Origin: Sphingomonas beigongshangi
Lineage (GTDB): Bacteria; Pseudomonadota; Alphaproteobacteria; Sphingomonadales; Sphingomonadaceae
DNA length: 64,000 bases
Assembly (NCBI RefSeq): GCF_016820445.1
Contig: NZ_JADHDT010000004.1
Location: 186,001 to 250,000, forward strand
Direction of reading: 5' to 3'
In this document: positions 53,575 to 62,587 of the stretch, piece after piece
How the letters are laid out: each line of letters starts with the position of its first letter
How positions within the stretch are numbered: the first letter of the stretch is position 1
Made by a program: the position numbers and the translations under genes
The notes under the pieces: model-generated
Database searches by the model: none
What the model saw: the letters and a program-made list of their open reading frames with translations, nothing else
Told to the model about the DNA's origin: nothing

Positions 53575-55739
53575 GACGGCTGCCTCCGCCGCAGCGACAG
53601 CGTCGGCACCGCGCCGCTTTCGGACAGCGCCTGGCCACGGCCCGACAGGGACGGGTTGGTCATGAAATAGCGGTGGAGGTTGAAGGGCTTTTCCCCCGGC
53701 ACGTCGCGGATGTAGCGGCCGTCCGGTTGAAGCTCCCAGCTCTGCTCGGTGTCGAGCAGGTTGGCGACCATGACCTGGTCCAGCACCTGGTCGTGCACGG
53801 TCGGATTCTCGATCGGCAGCATATACTCGACGCGGCGGTCGAGATTGCGCGGCATCCAGTCCGCCGACGAGATGAACACCTTCGCATCGTCGTTGGGGAG
53901 CGCCGCGCCGTTGCCGAAGCAGAAGATGCGGCTGTGCTCCAGGAAGCGGCCGACGACGGACTTGACGCGGATGTTCTCCGACATGCCCGCGACGCCGGGG
54001 CGCAGGCAGCAGATGCCGCGCAGCACCAGTTCGATCTGCACGCCGGCGTTGCTCGCCTCGTACAATTTGTCGATGATCGCCGGGTCGACGAGACTGTTCA
54101 TCTTCGCCCAGATCATGCCGCAGCCGCCCGCGCGCGCGGTGGCGATCTCCTCGTCGATCAGTTCGAGCAAGCGGCGGCGCAGGTCGCGCGGCGACAGGCT
54201 GAGCTTGGCGATGTCGGTAGGCTCGACATAGCCGGTGACGTAGTTGAACATCTGCGCGGCGTCGCGGCCGATGCGCGGATCGGCGGTGAAGAACGACAGA
54301 TCGGTGTAGATGCGCGCGGTCACGGGATGGTAATTGCCCGTGCCGAAATGGCAGTAGGTGCGGAACTGGCCGTTCTCGCGCCGCACGATCATCGACACCT
54401 TGGCGTGCGTCTTCCACTCGAGGAAGCCATAGACGACCTGCACGCCGGCGCGCTCCAGCGCGCTCGCCCACAGGATGTTCTGTTCCTCGTCGAACCGGGC
54501 GCGCAGCTCGACGACGGCGGTGACCGACTTGCCTGCCTCCGCGGCGGCGATCAGCGCGTTGATGACGGCGGACTGCTTGCCCGCGCGATAGAGCGTCTGC
54601 TTGATCGCGATGACGTCAGGGTCCTGCGCCGCTTGCTTGAGGAAGGCGAGCACGACGTCGAACGTCTCATAGGGATGGTGGACGATGATGTCCTTGGACC
54701 GGATCGCGGCGAAACAGTCGCCGCCGAATTCGCGGATCCGCTCGGGAAAGCGCGGTACGAAGGGCAGGAACTTGAGGTCGGGCCGGTCCTCGTCGATCAC
54801 CGCATCCAAGTCGCCGATCCCGAGCAGATTGCCGCTCTCGGTGACGATGGCGTCGCCGCCAAGCTCGTCGCGCAACACTTCCGCGAGCGCGTCGGGCATG
54901 CCCGTCTCCAGCTCCAGGCGGATGACGCGGCCGCGGCGGCGGCGCTTGATCGCATTGGCGAAGTAGCGGACGAGATCCTCCGCCTCCTCGTCGATCTCGA
55001 TGTCGCTGTCGCGCAGCACGCGGAAGGCGGCGGCGCCGTTGATGTCATAGCCAGGGAAGACGAGCGCGGCGAAGCGCTTCAGGATCGCCTCGATCGACAC
55101 GTAGCGCGCCGGTTCGCCGGGCAGGCGCACGAAGCGGCGCGCGCTCGCCGGGATCATCACCAGTTCGCGCACCGGCTCGCGATCCGACTGGCGGACGAGG
55201 TCGAACATCACCGACAGCCCCTTGTTGGGGATGAACGGAAAGGGATGGGCCGGGTCGAGCGCCTGCGGCGTCAGGATCGGGAAGATCTGTTCGCGGAAAT
55301 GCTGTTCGAGCCAGGCCGCGGCGTCGCTGTCGACTTCGTCGCGGCGCAGGACGTGGAGATTGGCGGCATCGAGCTGCGTGCGCAGGTCGCCCCACACCGC
55401 CTGCTGGTCCGCCATCAACGCGTCGGCCTGTTCGTTGATCGCCGCCAGCTGCTGCCCCGCGGTGAGCCCGTCGGTGGAGCGGCGGTCGACCTCCTTGAGC
55501 TGCTGTCCCTTCAGCCCCGCCACGCGGACCATGAAGAATTCGTCGAGGTTCGAGCCGGAGATCGACAGGAAGCGCAGCCGTTCGAGCAGCGGATGCGCCG
55601 GATTGCACGCCTCGTCGAGCACCCGCCGGTTGAACGCCAGCCACGACAGTTCCCGATTGAAATAGCGGTCGTTGACCTCCGGGACGAAGGGATCGTCGTC
55701 GGCATCGGAAAGATGGGCGAGATGTGCTGGCTTGGTCAT
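53571..55739 (-). CDS. ppk1: Polyphosphate kinase 1
   Basis: This is a 722-residue enzyme that polymerises polyphosphate from ATP. Signatures are YFNRELSWLAFNRRVLDEA at the N-terminus, the autophosphorylated histidine region YCHFGTGNYHPVTARIYTDL, RDLRRRLLELIDEE and the conserved AKMNSLVDPAIIDKLYEAS block. Length and domain order (N, H, C1, C2) match PPK1. Its ATG overlaps the hdaA stop by 4 bp. ppx is immediately downstream, giving opposed polyphosphate synthesis and breakdown in one operon. Confidence 0.97.
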   Translation of the reverse strand: MTKPAHLAHLSDADDDPFVPEVNDRYFNRELSWLAFNRRVLDEACNPAHPLLERLRFLSISGSNLDEFFMVRVAGLKGQQLKEVDRRSTDGLTAGQQLAAINEQADALMADQQAVWGDLRTQLDAANLHVLRRDEVDSDAAAWLEQHFREQIFPILTPQALDPAHPFPFIPNKGLSVMFDLVRQSDREPVRELVMIPASARRFVRLPGEPARYVSIEAILKRFAALVFPGYDINGAAAFRVLRDSDIEIDEEAEDLVRYFANAIKRRRRGRVIRLELETGMPDALAEVLRDELGGDAIVTESGNLLGIGDLDAVIDEDRPDLKFLPFVPRFPERIREFGGDCFAAIRSKDIIVHHPYETFDVVLAFLKQAAQDPDVIAIKQTLYRAGKQSAVINALIAAAEAGKSVTAVVELRARFDEEQNILWASALERAGVQVVYGFLEWKTHAKVSMIVRRENGQFRTYCHFGTGNYHPVTARIYTDLSFFTADPRIGRDAAQMFNYVTGYVEPTDIAKLSLSPRDLRRRLLELIDEEIATARAGGCGMIWAKMNSLVDPAIIDKLYEASNAGVQIELVLRGICCLRPGVAGMSENIRVKSVVGRFLEHSRIFCFGNGAALPNDDAKVFISSADWMPRNLDRRVEYMLPIENPTVHDQVLDQVMVANLLDTEQSWELQPDGRYIRDVPGEKPFNLHRYFMTNPSLSGRGQALSESGAVPTLSLRRRQPS
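53572..53587 (-). promoter_or_regulatory. Strong Shine-Dalgarno before a CTG start codon
   Basis: On the minus strand GGAGG (53583-53587) is followed by 8 nt and CTG (53572-53574), whose last two bases plus the next A form the ppk1 stop. This overlap is the CTGA counterpart of the ATGA/GTGA overlaps elsewhere in the window and supports CTG initiation for ppx. Confidence 0.55.
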
Positions 55740-56371
55740 GCGTCGTCGGTAGGTAGCAACGATTGCGGTTGCGTGACGATCCCTGCCTGCCCGAGCACGC
55801 CGCGGGCGAGCGGGATCGACAGTCGCCGGCGATGCTCCAGCGCGGCCTGGTCGAGCGCGTCGACCGTCCGCTCGATCGCGACGTGGCTACGCTCGATCCG
55901 CGTCGCCAGCCAGTCGATCAGGTCCGGCCGGGCGTCGAGACCACGCCGGTCGAACATGTGGGCCAGCAGGTCGCGGACCAGCGCGTCGTCGGGCGCGTCG
56001 ATCGCCGCATGCGGGCTGGCGGCAAGCCGCGAGCGCAGATCGGGGAGCGACACCGCCCAGGCAGGAGGCAGGGCGTCGGCGACGATGACGAGCGGCCGCC
56101 GCTCCGCCTGCGCGCGGTTCCAGGCGTGGAAGATCTGGGTCTCCGCGACGCTTTCCGCGTCGTCGATGATCGCGCCGCCGCTCTTGGCCGCGAAGATGCG
56201 TGCGAGCAGGCTGCGCCCGGACTTGCGCGGCCCGGTCAGCACCGCGGTCATGACCGGCCACGCTGCCCAATGTTCGAGCGTGTGCGCGGCGCGGGCATTG
56301 GACGGCGTGACCAGGAAAGCATCGTCGCGGGGGTCGGCCGGCCAGCCGAGCGGAAGCGCGAGCTGCGTCAT
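55736..56371 (-). CDS. hdaA: Replication regulator HdaA (Hda homologue)
   Basis: This is a 211-residue DnaA-related AAA+ protein. The beta-clamp-binding motif QLALPL sits at residues 3-8, as in Hda/HdaA. The truncated AAA+ fold has VLTGPRKSGRSLLARIF (Walker A lacking the classic GxxxxGKT) and GAIIDDAESVAE (Walker B-like). It has no DNA-binding C-terminal domain. HdaA with the sliding clamp stimulates ATP hydrolysis by DnaA, limiting re-initiation. ATG overlaps the upstream gene; ppk1 overlaps its stop. Confidence 0.94.
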   Translation of the reverse strand: MTQLALPLGWPADPRDDAFLVTPSNARAAHTLEHWAAWPVMTAVLTGPRKSGRSLLARIFAAKSGGAIIDDAESVAETQIFHAWNRAQAERRPLVIVADALPPAWAVSLPDLRSRLAASPHAAIDAPDDALVRDLLAHMFDRRGLDARPDLIDWLATRIERSHVAIERTVDALDQAALEHRRRLSIPLARGVLGQAGIVTQPQSLLPTDDA

Positions 56372-57615
56372 CCGGCGGGTTGCGTGTCTGGGGGAAGATT
56401 GGGCAGCTGAAGCTGCGGCGCGCGGCGGATGCGCAGGGTCTGTCCCGAACCGGTCACCTGATAGCCGCGCACCTCCAGCGCCGCGCGCAACGCCGCCGGA
56501 TCGCCGTCATAGGTCACGCGCACCAGCGAGACGCCGCCCAGCGCGAGGCTGGTCGTCGTCGCCGCGCGGACGCCGGCTATGCCGCGCAGCAGCCCCTCGA
56601 TATTGGCGACCGAGCTTGCACTCGGCGTATCGGCCTGGACGACGATGGGAATGCCGGCCGAGGCGGAGGCGGTATCGCCCACGATCTCCGCCAGCGTCTC
56701 GCCGCTGGCCTCGGTATCCTCGGGCGCGACCACCGGCTCCGGCGCTGGCGGGGGCGACAGGCTGGTGTCGGGACTGAGATCACCGCCGCGCAGCGCCCGC
56801 TGATAGAGCGCGTCGAGGCGCGTCACGCCCGCATCGAGCAACTGCGCGAGACCGGCGGCGCTGCCCACGCGCAGCGTGAAGCTGCCCAGGAAGCGGTTGT
56901 CGGGGCCATGGCGTGCCTGGAACACCCCGATGATCGGGCCACCGGGATAGGTCCGGTACAGCCGGACGACCGGAATCAGCACGTCGGACGCGCCATATTG
57001 GTCGATGATCGTCCGCCACCAGCCGCGACCCGGCCGCGCGATCTGCCCGGCGTTGAGCAGCAGCGAATCGGCGCCGCTGCCGGACGGCCGGATATAGTCG
57101 ATGGCACTGTTGCCGGTGCGGAACCGGGCCCAGGCCGCCTGCCACGCGCTCGGCTGCTCGAACGCGGTCTCGACGCCGCCGGACACCATCAGCGGGACGA
57201 CCAGCATCGGCCGCGAACGGTCGGCATAGGCACTGACGCCCAGCAACCCCGCCGCGCGCGTGCGATCGAACAGCACCCCCAGCTTCGCGATATAGCGCGT
57301 CGGGCCGATCTGCTCGTTCTCGACCACGATGCCCGACACAAGTTGATCGAGCGTCCCGTCCGACACCAGGCCGCCGCCGGCACCGAGCCGCTGCGACAAC
57401 TGGACCCAGGCCTTGCGCTGCGCGAGCCGCCAGCCGCCGAGCCGCGCCGCCTCCGCCGTCTTTGCGGCGACGTCGACGCTGACGCCCGCCACCTCGTAAT
57501 TGCCCGCGCTGTCGATGGGCGCGACGCCGCGGCTGCCCTCGATCTGGGCAAGGGCGCCGGCGCCCGCGAGCAGCGCGGCACAGGCGAAAAGGGTGTACGG
57601 GGAACGCAGACGCAT
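56368..57615 (-). CDS. DUF2066-like secreted protein
   Basis: This is a 415-residue protein beginning [20 protein letters not shown], a signal peptide cut about residue 24. The body ([52 protein letters not shown]) resembles DUF2066 proteins; a C-terminal domain from about 330 has a ferredoxin-like or heavy-metal-associated look, ending [11 protein letters not shown]. It precedes hdaA with a 4-bp overlap and is first in the operon, 64 bp from the divergent purM start. Periplasmic location is inferred; function unknown. Confidence 0.8.
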   Translation of the reverse strand: MRLRSPYTLFACAALLAGAGALAQIEGSRGVAPIDSAGNYEVAGVSVDVAAKTAEAARLGGWRLAQRKAWVQLSQRLGAGGGLVSDGTLDQLVSGIVVENEQIGPTRYIAKLGVLFDRTRAAGLLGVSAYADRSRPMLVVPLMVSGGVETAFEQPSAWQAAWARFRTGNSAIDYIRPSGSGADSLLLNAGQIARPGRGWWRTIIDQYGASDVLIPVVRLYRTYPGGPIIGVFQARHGPDNRFLGSFTLRVGSAAGLAQLLDAGVTRLDALYQRALRGGDLSPDTSLSPPPAPEPVVAPEDTEASGETLAEIVGDTASASAGIPIVVQADTPSASSVANIEGLLRGIAGVRAATTTSLALGGVSLVRVTYDGDPAALRAALEVRGYQVTGSGQTLRIRRAPQLQLPNLPPDTQPAG

Positions 57616-57679
57616 CGTGCCGAGCCTTTTGGCGAAGCAGACGTGGAAATCCAAGCGCGATGTGGCTAGGTGCGCCGCC

Positions 57680-58789
57680 ATGAGTCACGATCCCGACGCC
57701 AACGCGCCCTACACCTACGCCAATGCCGGCGTTTCGATCGCCGCGGGCAATGCGCTCGTCCGTGCGATCGGCCCCCTCGCCCGCGCGACGCGGCGGCCGG
57801 GCGCGGATGCGGACCTCGGCGGCTTCGGTGGCTTCTTCGATCTCAAGGCGGCGGGCTTCACCGATCCGCTGCTCGTCGCCGCCAACGACGGCGTCGGCAC
57901 CAAGCTCAAGCTCGCGATCGAGTGGGATCGGCATGAAGGCGTCGGCGTCGACCTGGTCGCCATGTGCGCCAACGACCTGATCGTCCAGGGCGCCGAGCCG
58001 CTCTTCTTCCTGGACTATTACGCCACCGGCAAGCTCGACAACGGTATCGCGGAGCGCGTCGTCGCCTCGATCGCAGAGGGATGCCGCCAGGCCGGCTGCG
58101 CGCTGATCGGCGGCGAGACGGCGGAAATGCCGGGCATGTACGCGGACGGCGACTATGACCTCGCCGGCTTCTGCGTCGGTGCGGTCGAGCGGGACCGCGT
58201 GCTGACCGGCCGCGCGATCGCGCCGGGCGACGTCATCCTCGGCCTTGCCTCCACCGGCGTCCATTCCAACGGCTATTCGCTGGTCCGCCGGCTGGCGGCC
58301 GACAAGGGCTGGAAGCTCGACCTGCCCGCGCTGTTCGACGCGGACCGGCTGCTCATCGACACGTTGATGGCGCCGACGCGCATCTATGTCGCGAGCCTGT
58401 TGCCGCTGGTCCGCGAGGGGCGGATCAAGGGGCTGGCCCATATCACCGGCGGCGGCCTGCTCGAGAACATCCCGCGCGTGCTGCCGGAGGGCGCGCACGC
58501 CGTGGTCGACGCGGACGGCTGGGACCAGCCGCGGCTGATGGCGTTCCTGCAGGCGCAGGGCGGCATCGAGCCGGAGGAAATGGCGCGCACCTTCAACTGC
58601 GGCATCGGCATGGCGGTGATCGTCGCGCCGGACGCCGCCGACGGCGTCGCCGCGGCGCTGGCCCAGGCGGGCGAGACGGTCCATGCGATCGGCCGGGTCG
58701 AGGCGGGACCGCGCGGATGCACGGTGCGCGGGTCGGCGGAGACCTGGTCCGCGCGCGCCGACTGGATCGCAACGCATACGCACGGCTGA
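57680..58789 (+). CDS. purM: Phosphoribosylformylglycinamidine cyclo-ligase
   Basis: This is a 369-residue AIR synthetase. It cyclises FGAM with ATP to give aminoimidazole ribonucleotide. Signatures: [48 protein letters not shown] and [17 protein letters not shown]. The ATG at 57680 is supported by the family N-terminus [17 protein letters not shown]. purN follows 6 bp later. Convergence with purF elsewhere in the window reflects split pur genes. Confidence 0.97.
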   Translation: MSHDPDANAPYTYANAGVSIAAGNALVRAIGPLARATRRPGADADLGGFGGFFDLKAAGFTDPLLVAANDGVGTKLKLAIEWDRHEGVGVDLVAMCANDLIVQGAEPLFFLDYYATGKLDNGIAERVVASIAEGCRQAGCALIGGETAEMPGMYADGDYDLAGFCVGAVERDRVLTGRAIAPGDVILGLASTGVHSNGYSLVRRLAADKGWKLDLPALFDADRLLIDTLMAPTRIYVASLLPLVREGRIKGLAHITGGGLLENIPRVLPEGAHAVVDADGWDQPRLMAFLQAQGGIEPEEMARTFNCGIGMAVIVAPDAADGVAAALAQAGETVHAIGRVEAGPRGCTVRGSAETWSARADWIATHTHG

Positions 58790-58795
58790 CGCAAG

Positions 58796-59341
58796 GTGAA
58801 GCGTGTCGGCATCCTGATCTCCGGCCGGGGATCGAACATGATGGCGCTCGTCGACGCCGGGATCGACGTCGCCCTGGTCGCGTCCGACAAGCCGGACGCG
58901 CCGGGGCTCGCCTGGGCGCGCGAGCGGGGTCTGGCGACCTTCGCCCTGTCGCCGAAGGGGATCGGCAAGCCCGCCTACGAAGCCGCGATCGACGCCGCGT
59001 TGCGCGAGGCCGGGGCCGAGGTGATCGTGCTGGCGGGCTACATGCGGCTGCTCTCCGACGATTTCGTCGCACGCTGGCGCGGGAAGATCGTCAACATCCA
59101 CCCCTCGCTCCTCCCCAAGTACAAGGGACTCGACACGCATGCCCGCGCGATCGCGGCGGGCGATCGTGTCGCGGGATGCTCGGTGCACATCGTCACCGAG
59201 GAACTCGATGGCGGCGAATTGCTTGGACAGGCGGAGGTACCGGTGTTGCCCGACGACACGCCCGACGTCCTGGCGGCGAGGGTGCTGGCGGCGGAACATC
59301 GCCTGTATCCCGCCATAGTGAAGGAGTTCGCCAGCCGATGA
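58796..59341 (+). CDS. purN: Phosphoribosylglycinamide formyltransferase
   Basis: This is a 181-residue folate-dependent GAR transformylase. Motifs are VGILISGRGSNMMALVDAG, VNIHPSLLPKYKGLDTHARA, and the catalytic Asn-His-Asp set including VTEELDGGELLGQA. The start is GTG at 58796 directly following purM. The next gene overlaps its stop by 4 bp. Confidence 0.96.
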   Translation: MKRVGILISGRGSNMMALVDAGIDVALVASDKPDAPGLAWARERGLATFALSPKGIGKPAYEAAIDAALREAGAEVIVLAGYMRLLSDDFVARWRGKIVNIHPSLLPKYKGLDTHARAIAAGDRVAGCSVHIVTEELDGGELLGQAEVPVLPDDTPDVLAARVLAAEHRLYPAIVKEFASR

Positions 59342-59697
59342 CCGCCCCGCTCGACCGCATCCGCGCCATCGCGCTCGTCCTGCCCGACAGCGAGGAGCGC
59401 GAAAGCCACGGCCAGCCCACCTTCTTCGTCGCGGACAAACAGTTCGCGCAATTCCGCGACGACCATCATGGCGACGGCCGCACCGTCGTCTGCGTGCGGA
59501 CGAGCGGCGACGACGAACAGGCGATGCTGCTCGATGCCGCGCCCGCGACCTATTCGCGGCCGGCCTATCTGGGGGCGAAGGGCTGGGTCGCGATCGACCT
59601 GGCGGACGATGTCGACTGGACTTTGGTCGAGGACCGGATCGCGCGCAGCTGGGAGCTGAGCGCGCCCGCGGCCCTGCTGGAAGCGGGCGGCAGATGA
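59338..59697 (+). CDS. MmcQ/YjbR family protein
   Basis: This is a 119-residue protein of the YjbR/MmcQ (CyaY-like fold) family. The pattern RIRAIALVLPDSEERESHGQ, PTFFVADKQFAQF, VCVRTSGDDEQAML, and GWVAIDLADDVDWTLVEDRI fits. Such proteins may bind DNA, but evidence for the family is thin. ATG overlaps purN; the following gene overlaps it, so all four are likely co-transcribed. Confidence 0.88.
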   Translation: MTAPLDRIRAIALVLPDSEERESHGQPTFFVADKQFAQFRDDHHGDGRTVVCVRTSGDDEQAMLLDAAPATYSRPAYLGAKGWVAIDLADDVDWTLVEDRIARSWELSAPAALLEAGGR

Positions 59698-60272
59698 GCG
59701 AGACCGCGGATCAGGCGCGCACGCGCCGCCGCTGGATCACGCTGGCGGAACTAGTCGCGGTCGCGGGTGTGGTGATCGCCGCGCTGACCTTGTACCTCAA
59801 CGTGTCCGACCGGCGGGCCGACGAGGCGGCGCGCGCCGCGGCCGCGCAGAAAGATGCGACCGCCCAGTCCCGCGTCGCCCTGACCGGGACGGTGGACGAC
59901 GCATCGGTGACGCTGAAGGACCCGCGCCACGACATCACCGACACGACGATCCTGTTCCCCAAGGCGCTCGGTGTCGGCAAGCAGGCTCCGGTCGAGCCGC
60001 GCATCGACGCGGAGATGTTCCGCAAGCCGCTGCTCAAGCTGACCGACGGCGGGCCGGATGCGCGCACCGGGCGACTGCCGGTGCTGATCACGACCCGCTA
60101 TTGGGATGGCGATGCGACGCGCAGCGCGCGCGGGCTCTACGACATAATCTGGCGCACGCACGGCCGGCGATTCTTTGGCCGCGCATTGACGATCGAAGGG
60201 TTCCGCCTGCGCCAGACCGGCGGCGATGCCGCGGCGCTGGAGAGCGCTTGGGCGGCGGCCAAGCCCCGCTGA
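59694..60272 (+). CDS. Single-pass membrane protein, unknown function
   Basis: This is a 192-residue protein. A hydrophobic helix (ITLAELVAVAGVVIAALTLY, about 15-35) follows a basic N-terminus, then an alanine- and arginine-rich, likely coiled region (ADEAARAAAAQKDATAQ) and a C-terminal soluble domain (VTLKDPRHDITDTTILF). No family that I recognise. Last of the purMN-led run of overlapping genes; its end is 4 bp from the convergent MaoC gene. Confidence 0.7.
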   Translation: MSETADQARTRRRWITLAELVAVAGVVIAALTLYLNVSDRRADEAARAAAAQKDATAQSRVALTGTVDDASVTLKDPRHDITDTTILFPKALGVGKQAPVEPRIDAEMFRKPLLKLTDGGPDARTGRLPVLITTRYWDGDATRSARGLYDIIWRTHGRRFFGRALTIEGFRLRQTGGDAAALESAWAAAKPR

Positions 60273-60276
60273 GGCG

Positions 60277-60726
60277 TCAGCCCCGCCGCTTCAGCAAAGC
60301 GGTGCGCAGGCACTGGCATACCGTCTCGTCGCGCTGGTTGAGCATGACGTGGCGGAAGGTGACGAGGCCGGCGTCGGGCCGCGACTTGCTGTCCCTCAGC
60401 TCGACGACCTCGCTCTCGGCGCGCAGCGTGTCGCCCAGGAACACGGGCTTGGGCATCACCAGCTTGTCGTAACCGAGGTTGGCGACGAGCGTCCCCAGCG
60501 TCGTATCGCCGACCGACAGGCCGACCATCAGCGCGAAGGTGAAGGTGCCGTTGACGAGGATCTGGCCGAATTCCGACGCGCGGGCGGCCTCCGCATCGAG
60601 ATGCAGCGGCTGCGGATTGTGCGTCATGGTCGAGAACAGGAGATTGTCCGTCTCCGTCACCGTGCGACGGATCTCGTGGACGAGGCGATCGCCCACCTGC
60701 CATTCGTCGTAGAAGCGCCCGGCCAT
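60277..60726 (-). CDS. MaoC-like dehydratase (hot-dog fold)
   Basis: This is a 149-residue enoyl-CoA hydratase-2-like protein. The hydratase-2 signature is recognisable: LFSTMTHNPQPLHLDAEAAR followed by GQILVNGTFTFALMVG, with an Asn-His pair in place of the usual Asp/His dyad. It starts with a TGATG overlap to the biotin carboxylase gene upstream and is probably part of a branched-chain acyl-CoA degradation operon. Substrate unknown. Confidence 0.9.
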   Translation of the reverse strand: MAGRFYDEWQVGDRLVHEIRRTVTETDNLLFSTMTHNPQPLHLDAEAARASEFGQILVNGTFTFALMVGLSVGDTTLGTLVANLGYDKLVMPKPVFLGDTLRAESEVVELRDSKSRPDAGLVTFRHVMLNQRDETVCQCLRTALLKRRG

Positions 60727-62576
60727 CAGGCGTCCTTCTCGATCCGCACCAGCACCGTGCCCTCCGTGACCTGGCCGCCCGCCTCCGCGTTGAGTTCCGC
60801 GACGGTTCCGGGGAACGGCGCAATGAGCCCGTGTTCCATCTTCATCGCCTCCAGCGTCACCAGCTTCTGCCCCGCGACGACGCGTGCGCCGGCGGTGACG
60901 TCGACCGCGATGATGCGGCCGGGCATCGGCGCGAGGATCGCGCCGTCCGCCGCGCCGCCCGCGGCCGATGCGGTGGCGCGCCATGGGCGGACCTCCCAGG
61001 TCTGCCCCCCCTCCGACACGAGCAGGCGCGGGCTGGCGACGCCCGGCGAGGGTGCGTCGCCGAACTCGACCTCCACCAGGGTGCCGCCCACGTCGAGGCG
61101 GGCGACGCGCCGGCGCGGCGCGTTGAGGCGCAGGCCGCCGAGCAGACCGGCGCCGGCGATCGCCGCGGCGGCGTCAACCAGCGCTTCCTCGCTCGGCAGC
61201 GGCGGCGGCATCAACGCCTCGCCCTCGCGCGCGATCAGGCCGGTATCGACGGCGCCGGACACGAAGTCGGGGTGGTCGAGCGCCTCCACCAGGAAACCGG
61301 CATTGGTGCGCAGCGGCCAGACCAGCGCCTCGTCCAGCGCATCGGCGAGCAGTTCCCGCGCCTCCTCGCGCGTGTCTGCGTGCGCGATCAGCTTGGCGAT
61401 CATCGGATCGTAGAAGGGCGTGATCGTCGCCCCCTGCTCCACCCCGGTATCGATGCGCACACCCGTTTCTGCCGGGTCGCCGAGGTCGAAGGCGTCGAGC
61501 CGGCCGATCGAGGGCAGGAAGCCCTTCGCCGGATCCTCGGCATAGAGGCGCGCCTCGATCGCATGGCCCTGGATCGCGAGATCGTCCTGCGTGAGCGGCA
61601 GCGGCTCGCCGCTCGCGACTCGCAACTGCCATTCGACCAGGTCCTGGCCGGTGATCGCCTCGGTCACCGGATGCTCGACCTGGAGGCGGGTGTTCATCTC
61701 CATGAACCAGATACGATCGGCGCGCAGCCCATCGCTCGCGTCGGCGATGAACTCGATCGTGCCGGCGCCGACATAGTCGACCGCCTGCGCCGCACGCACC
61801 GCCGCGCCGCAGACGGCGGCGCGGGTCGCGGCGTCCATGCCGGGCGCGGGCGCTTCCTCGATCACCTTCTGGTGGCGGCGCTGAAGCGAGCAGTCGCGCT
61901 CGAACAGATGGACGACCTGGCCGTGGGTGTCGCCGAACACCTGCACCTCGATATGCCGGGGCGACAGGACGTATTTCTCGATCAGCACGCGGTCGTCGCC
62001 GAACGAGGACGCGGCCTCGCGCCGGCAGCTCGCCAGCGCGTCGGCAAAGTCGGCGGCATCGTCGACGCGGCGCATGCCCTTGCCGCCGCCGCCCGCCACC
62101 GCCTTGATCAGCACCGGATAGCCGATCGTGTCGGCCTCCGCGCGGAGCCGCTCGGCGCTCTGGTCCTCGCCCAGATAGCCCGGCGTGACCGGCACGCCCG
62201 CCGCGATCATGCGCGCCTTGGCCGCGTCCTTCAGCCCCATGGCGCGGATGCTCGCGGGGGGCGCGCCGACCCAGACCAGGCCGGCGGCGATCACCGCTTC
62301 GGCGAATTCGGCATTCTCGCTGAGGAAGCCATAGCCGGGGTGGATCGCTTCGGCCCCGCTGTCGCGGGCGGCGGCGATGATGCGGTCTGCGACGAGATAG
62401 CTTTCCCGCGCCGGGGCCGGCCCGATGTGCACGGCATCGTCCGCCTCGCGCACGTGCAGCGCCTGTGCGTCGGCGTCCGAATAGACGGCCACGGTGCGGA
62501 TGCCGAGCCGCCGCGCGGTCCGGATGATCCGGCAGGCGATCTCGCCGCGATTGGCGATGAGGAGGGACTCGATCAT
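60726..62576 (-). CDS. Acyl-CoA carboxylase biotin carboxylase/BCCP subunit
   Basis: This is a 616-residue alpha subunit of a biotin-dependent acyl-CoA carboxylase (3-methylcrotonyl- or propionyl-type). Order: N-terminal biotin carboxylase fold (MIESLLIANRGEIACRIIRT), ATP-grasp with AVAGGGGKGMR and FMEMNTRLQVEHPVTE, then a BT linker, and C-terminal biotinyl domain with LEAMKMEHG and biotin lysine. The ATG at 62576 has AAGG 8 nt upstream; an ATG at 62591 also exists but abuts GGAGG with no room. With the downstream MaoC and upstream carboxyltransferase, leucine/isovalerate catabolism is the probable role. Confidence 0.93.
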   Translation of the reverse strand: MIESLLIANRGEIACRIIRTARRLGIRTVAVYSDADAQALHVREADDAVHIGPAPARESYLVADRIIAAARDSGAEAIHPGYGFLSENAEFAEAVIAAGLVWVGAPPASIRAMGLKDAAKARMIAAGVPVTPGYLGEDQSAERLRAEADTIGYPVLIKAVAGGGGKGMRRVDDAADFADALASCRREAASSFGDDRVLIEKYVLSPRHIEVQVFGDTHGQVVHLFERDCSLQRRHQKVIEEAPAPGMDAATRAAVCGAAVRAAQAVDYVGAGTIEFIADASDGLRADRIWFMEMNTRLQVEHPVTEAITGQDLVEWQLRVASGEPLPLTQDDLAIQGHAIEARLYAEDPAKGFLPSIGRLDAFDLGDPAETGVRIDTGVEQGATITPFYDPMIAKLIAHADTREEARELLADALDEALVWPLRTNAGFLVEALDHPDFVSGAVDTGLIAREGEALMPPPLPSEEALVDAAAAIAGAGLLGGLRLNAPRRRVARLDVGGTLVEVEFGDAPSPGVASPRLLVSEGGQTWEVRPWRATASAAGGAADGAILAPMPGRIIAVDVTAGARVVAGQKLVTLEAMKMEHGLIAPFPGTVAELNAEAGGQVTEGTVLVRIEKDA

Positions 62577-62587
62577 CTTCAAATCCT

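Noticed and set aside
52105..54471. A 788-residue frame ending in Ppx and starting inside ppk1
   Set aside because: The N-terminal 300 residues are out-of-frame ppk1 sequence, arginine-rich and without domain signatures; the real protein begins at the CTG.
53673..56777. A 1034-codon open frame on the plus strand opposite ppk1 and hdaA
   Set aside because: It lies antisense to well-supported genes, has low-complexity composition typical of high-GC complementary frames, and has no recognisable domain.
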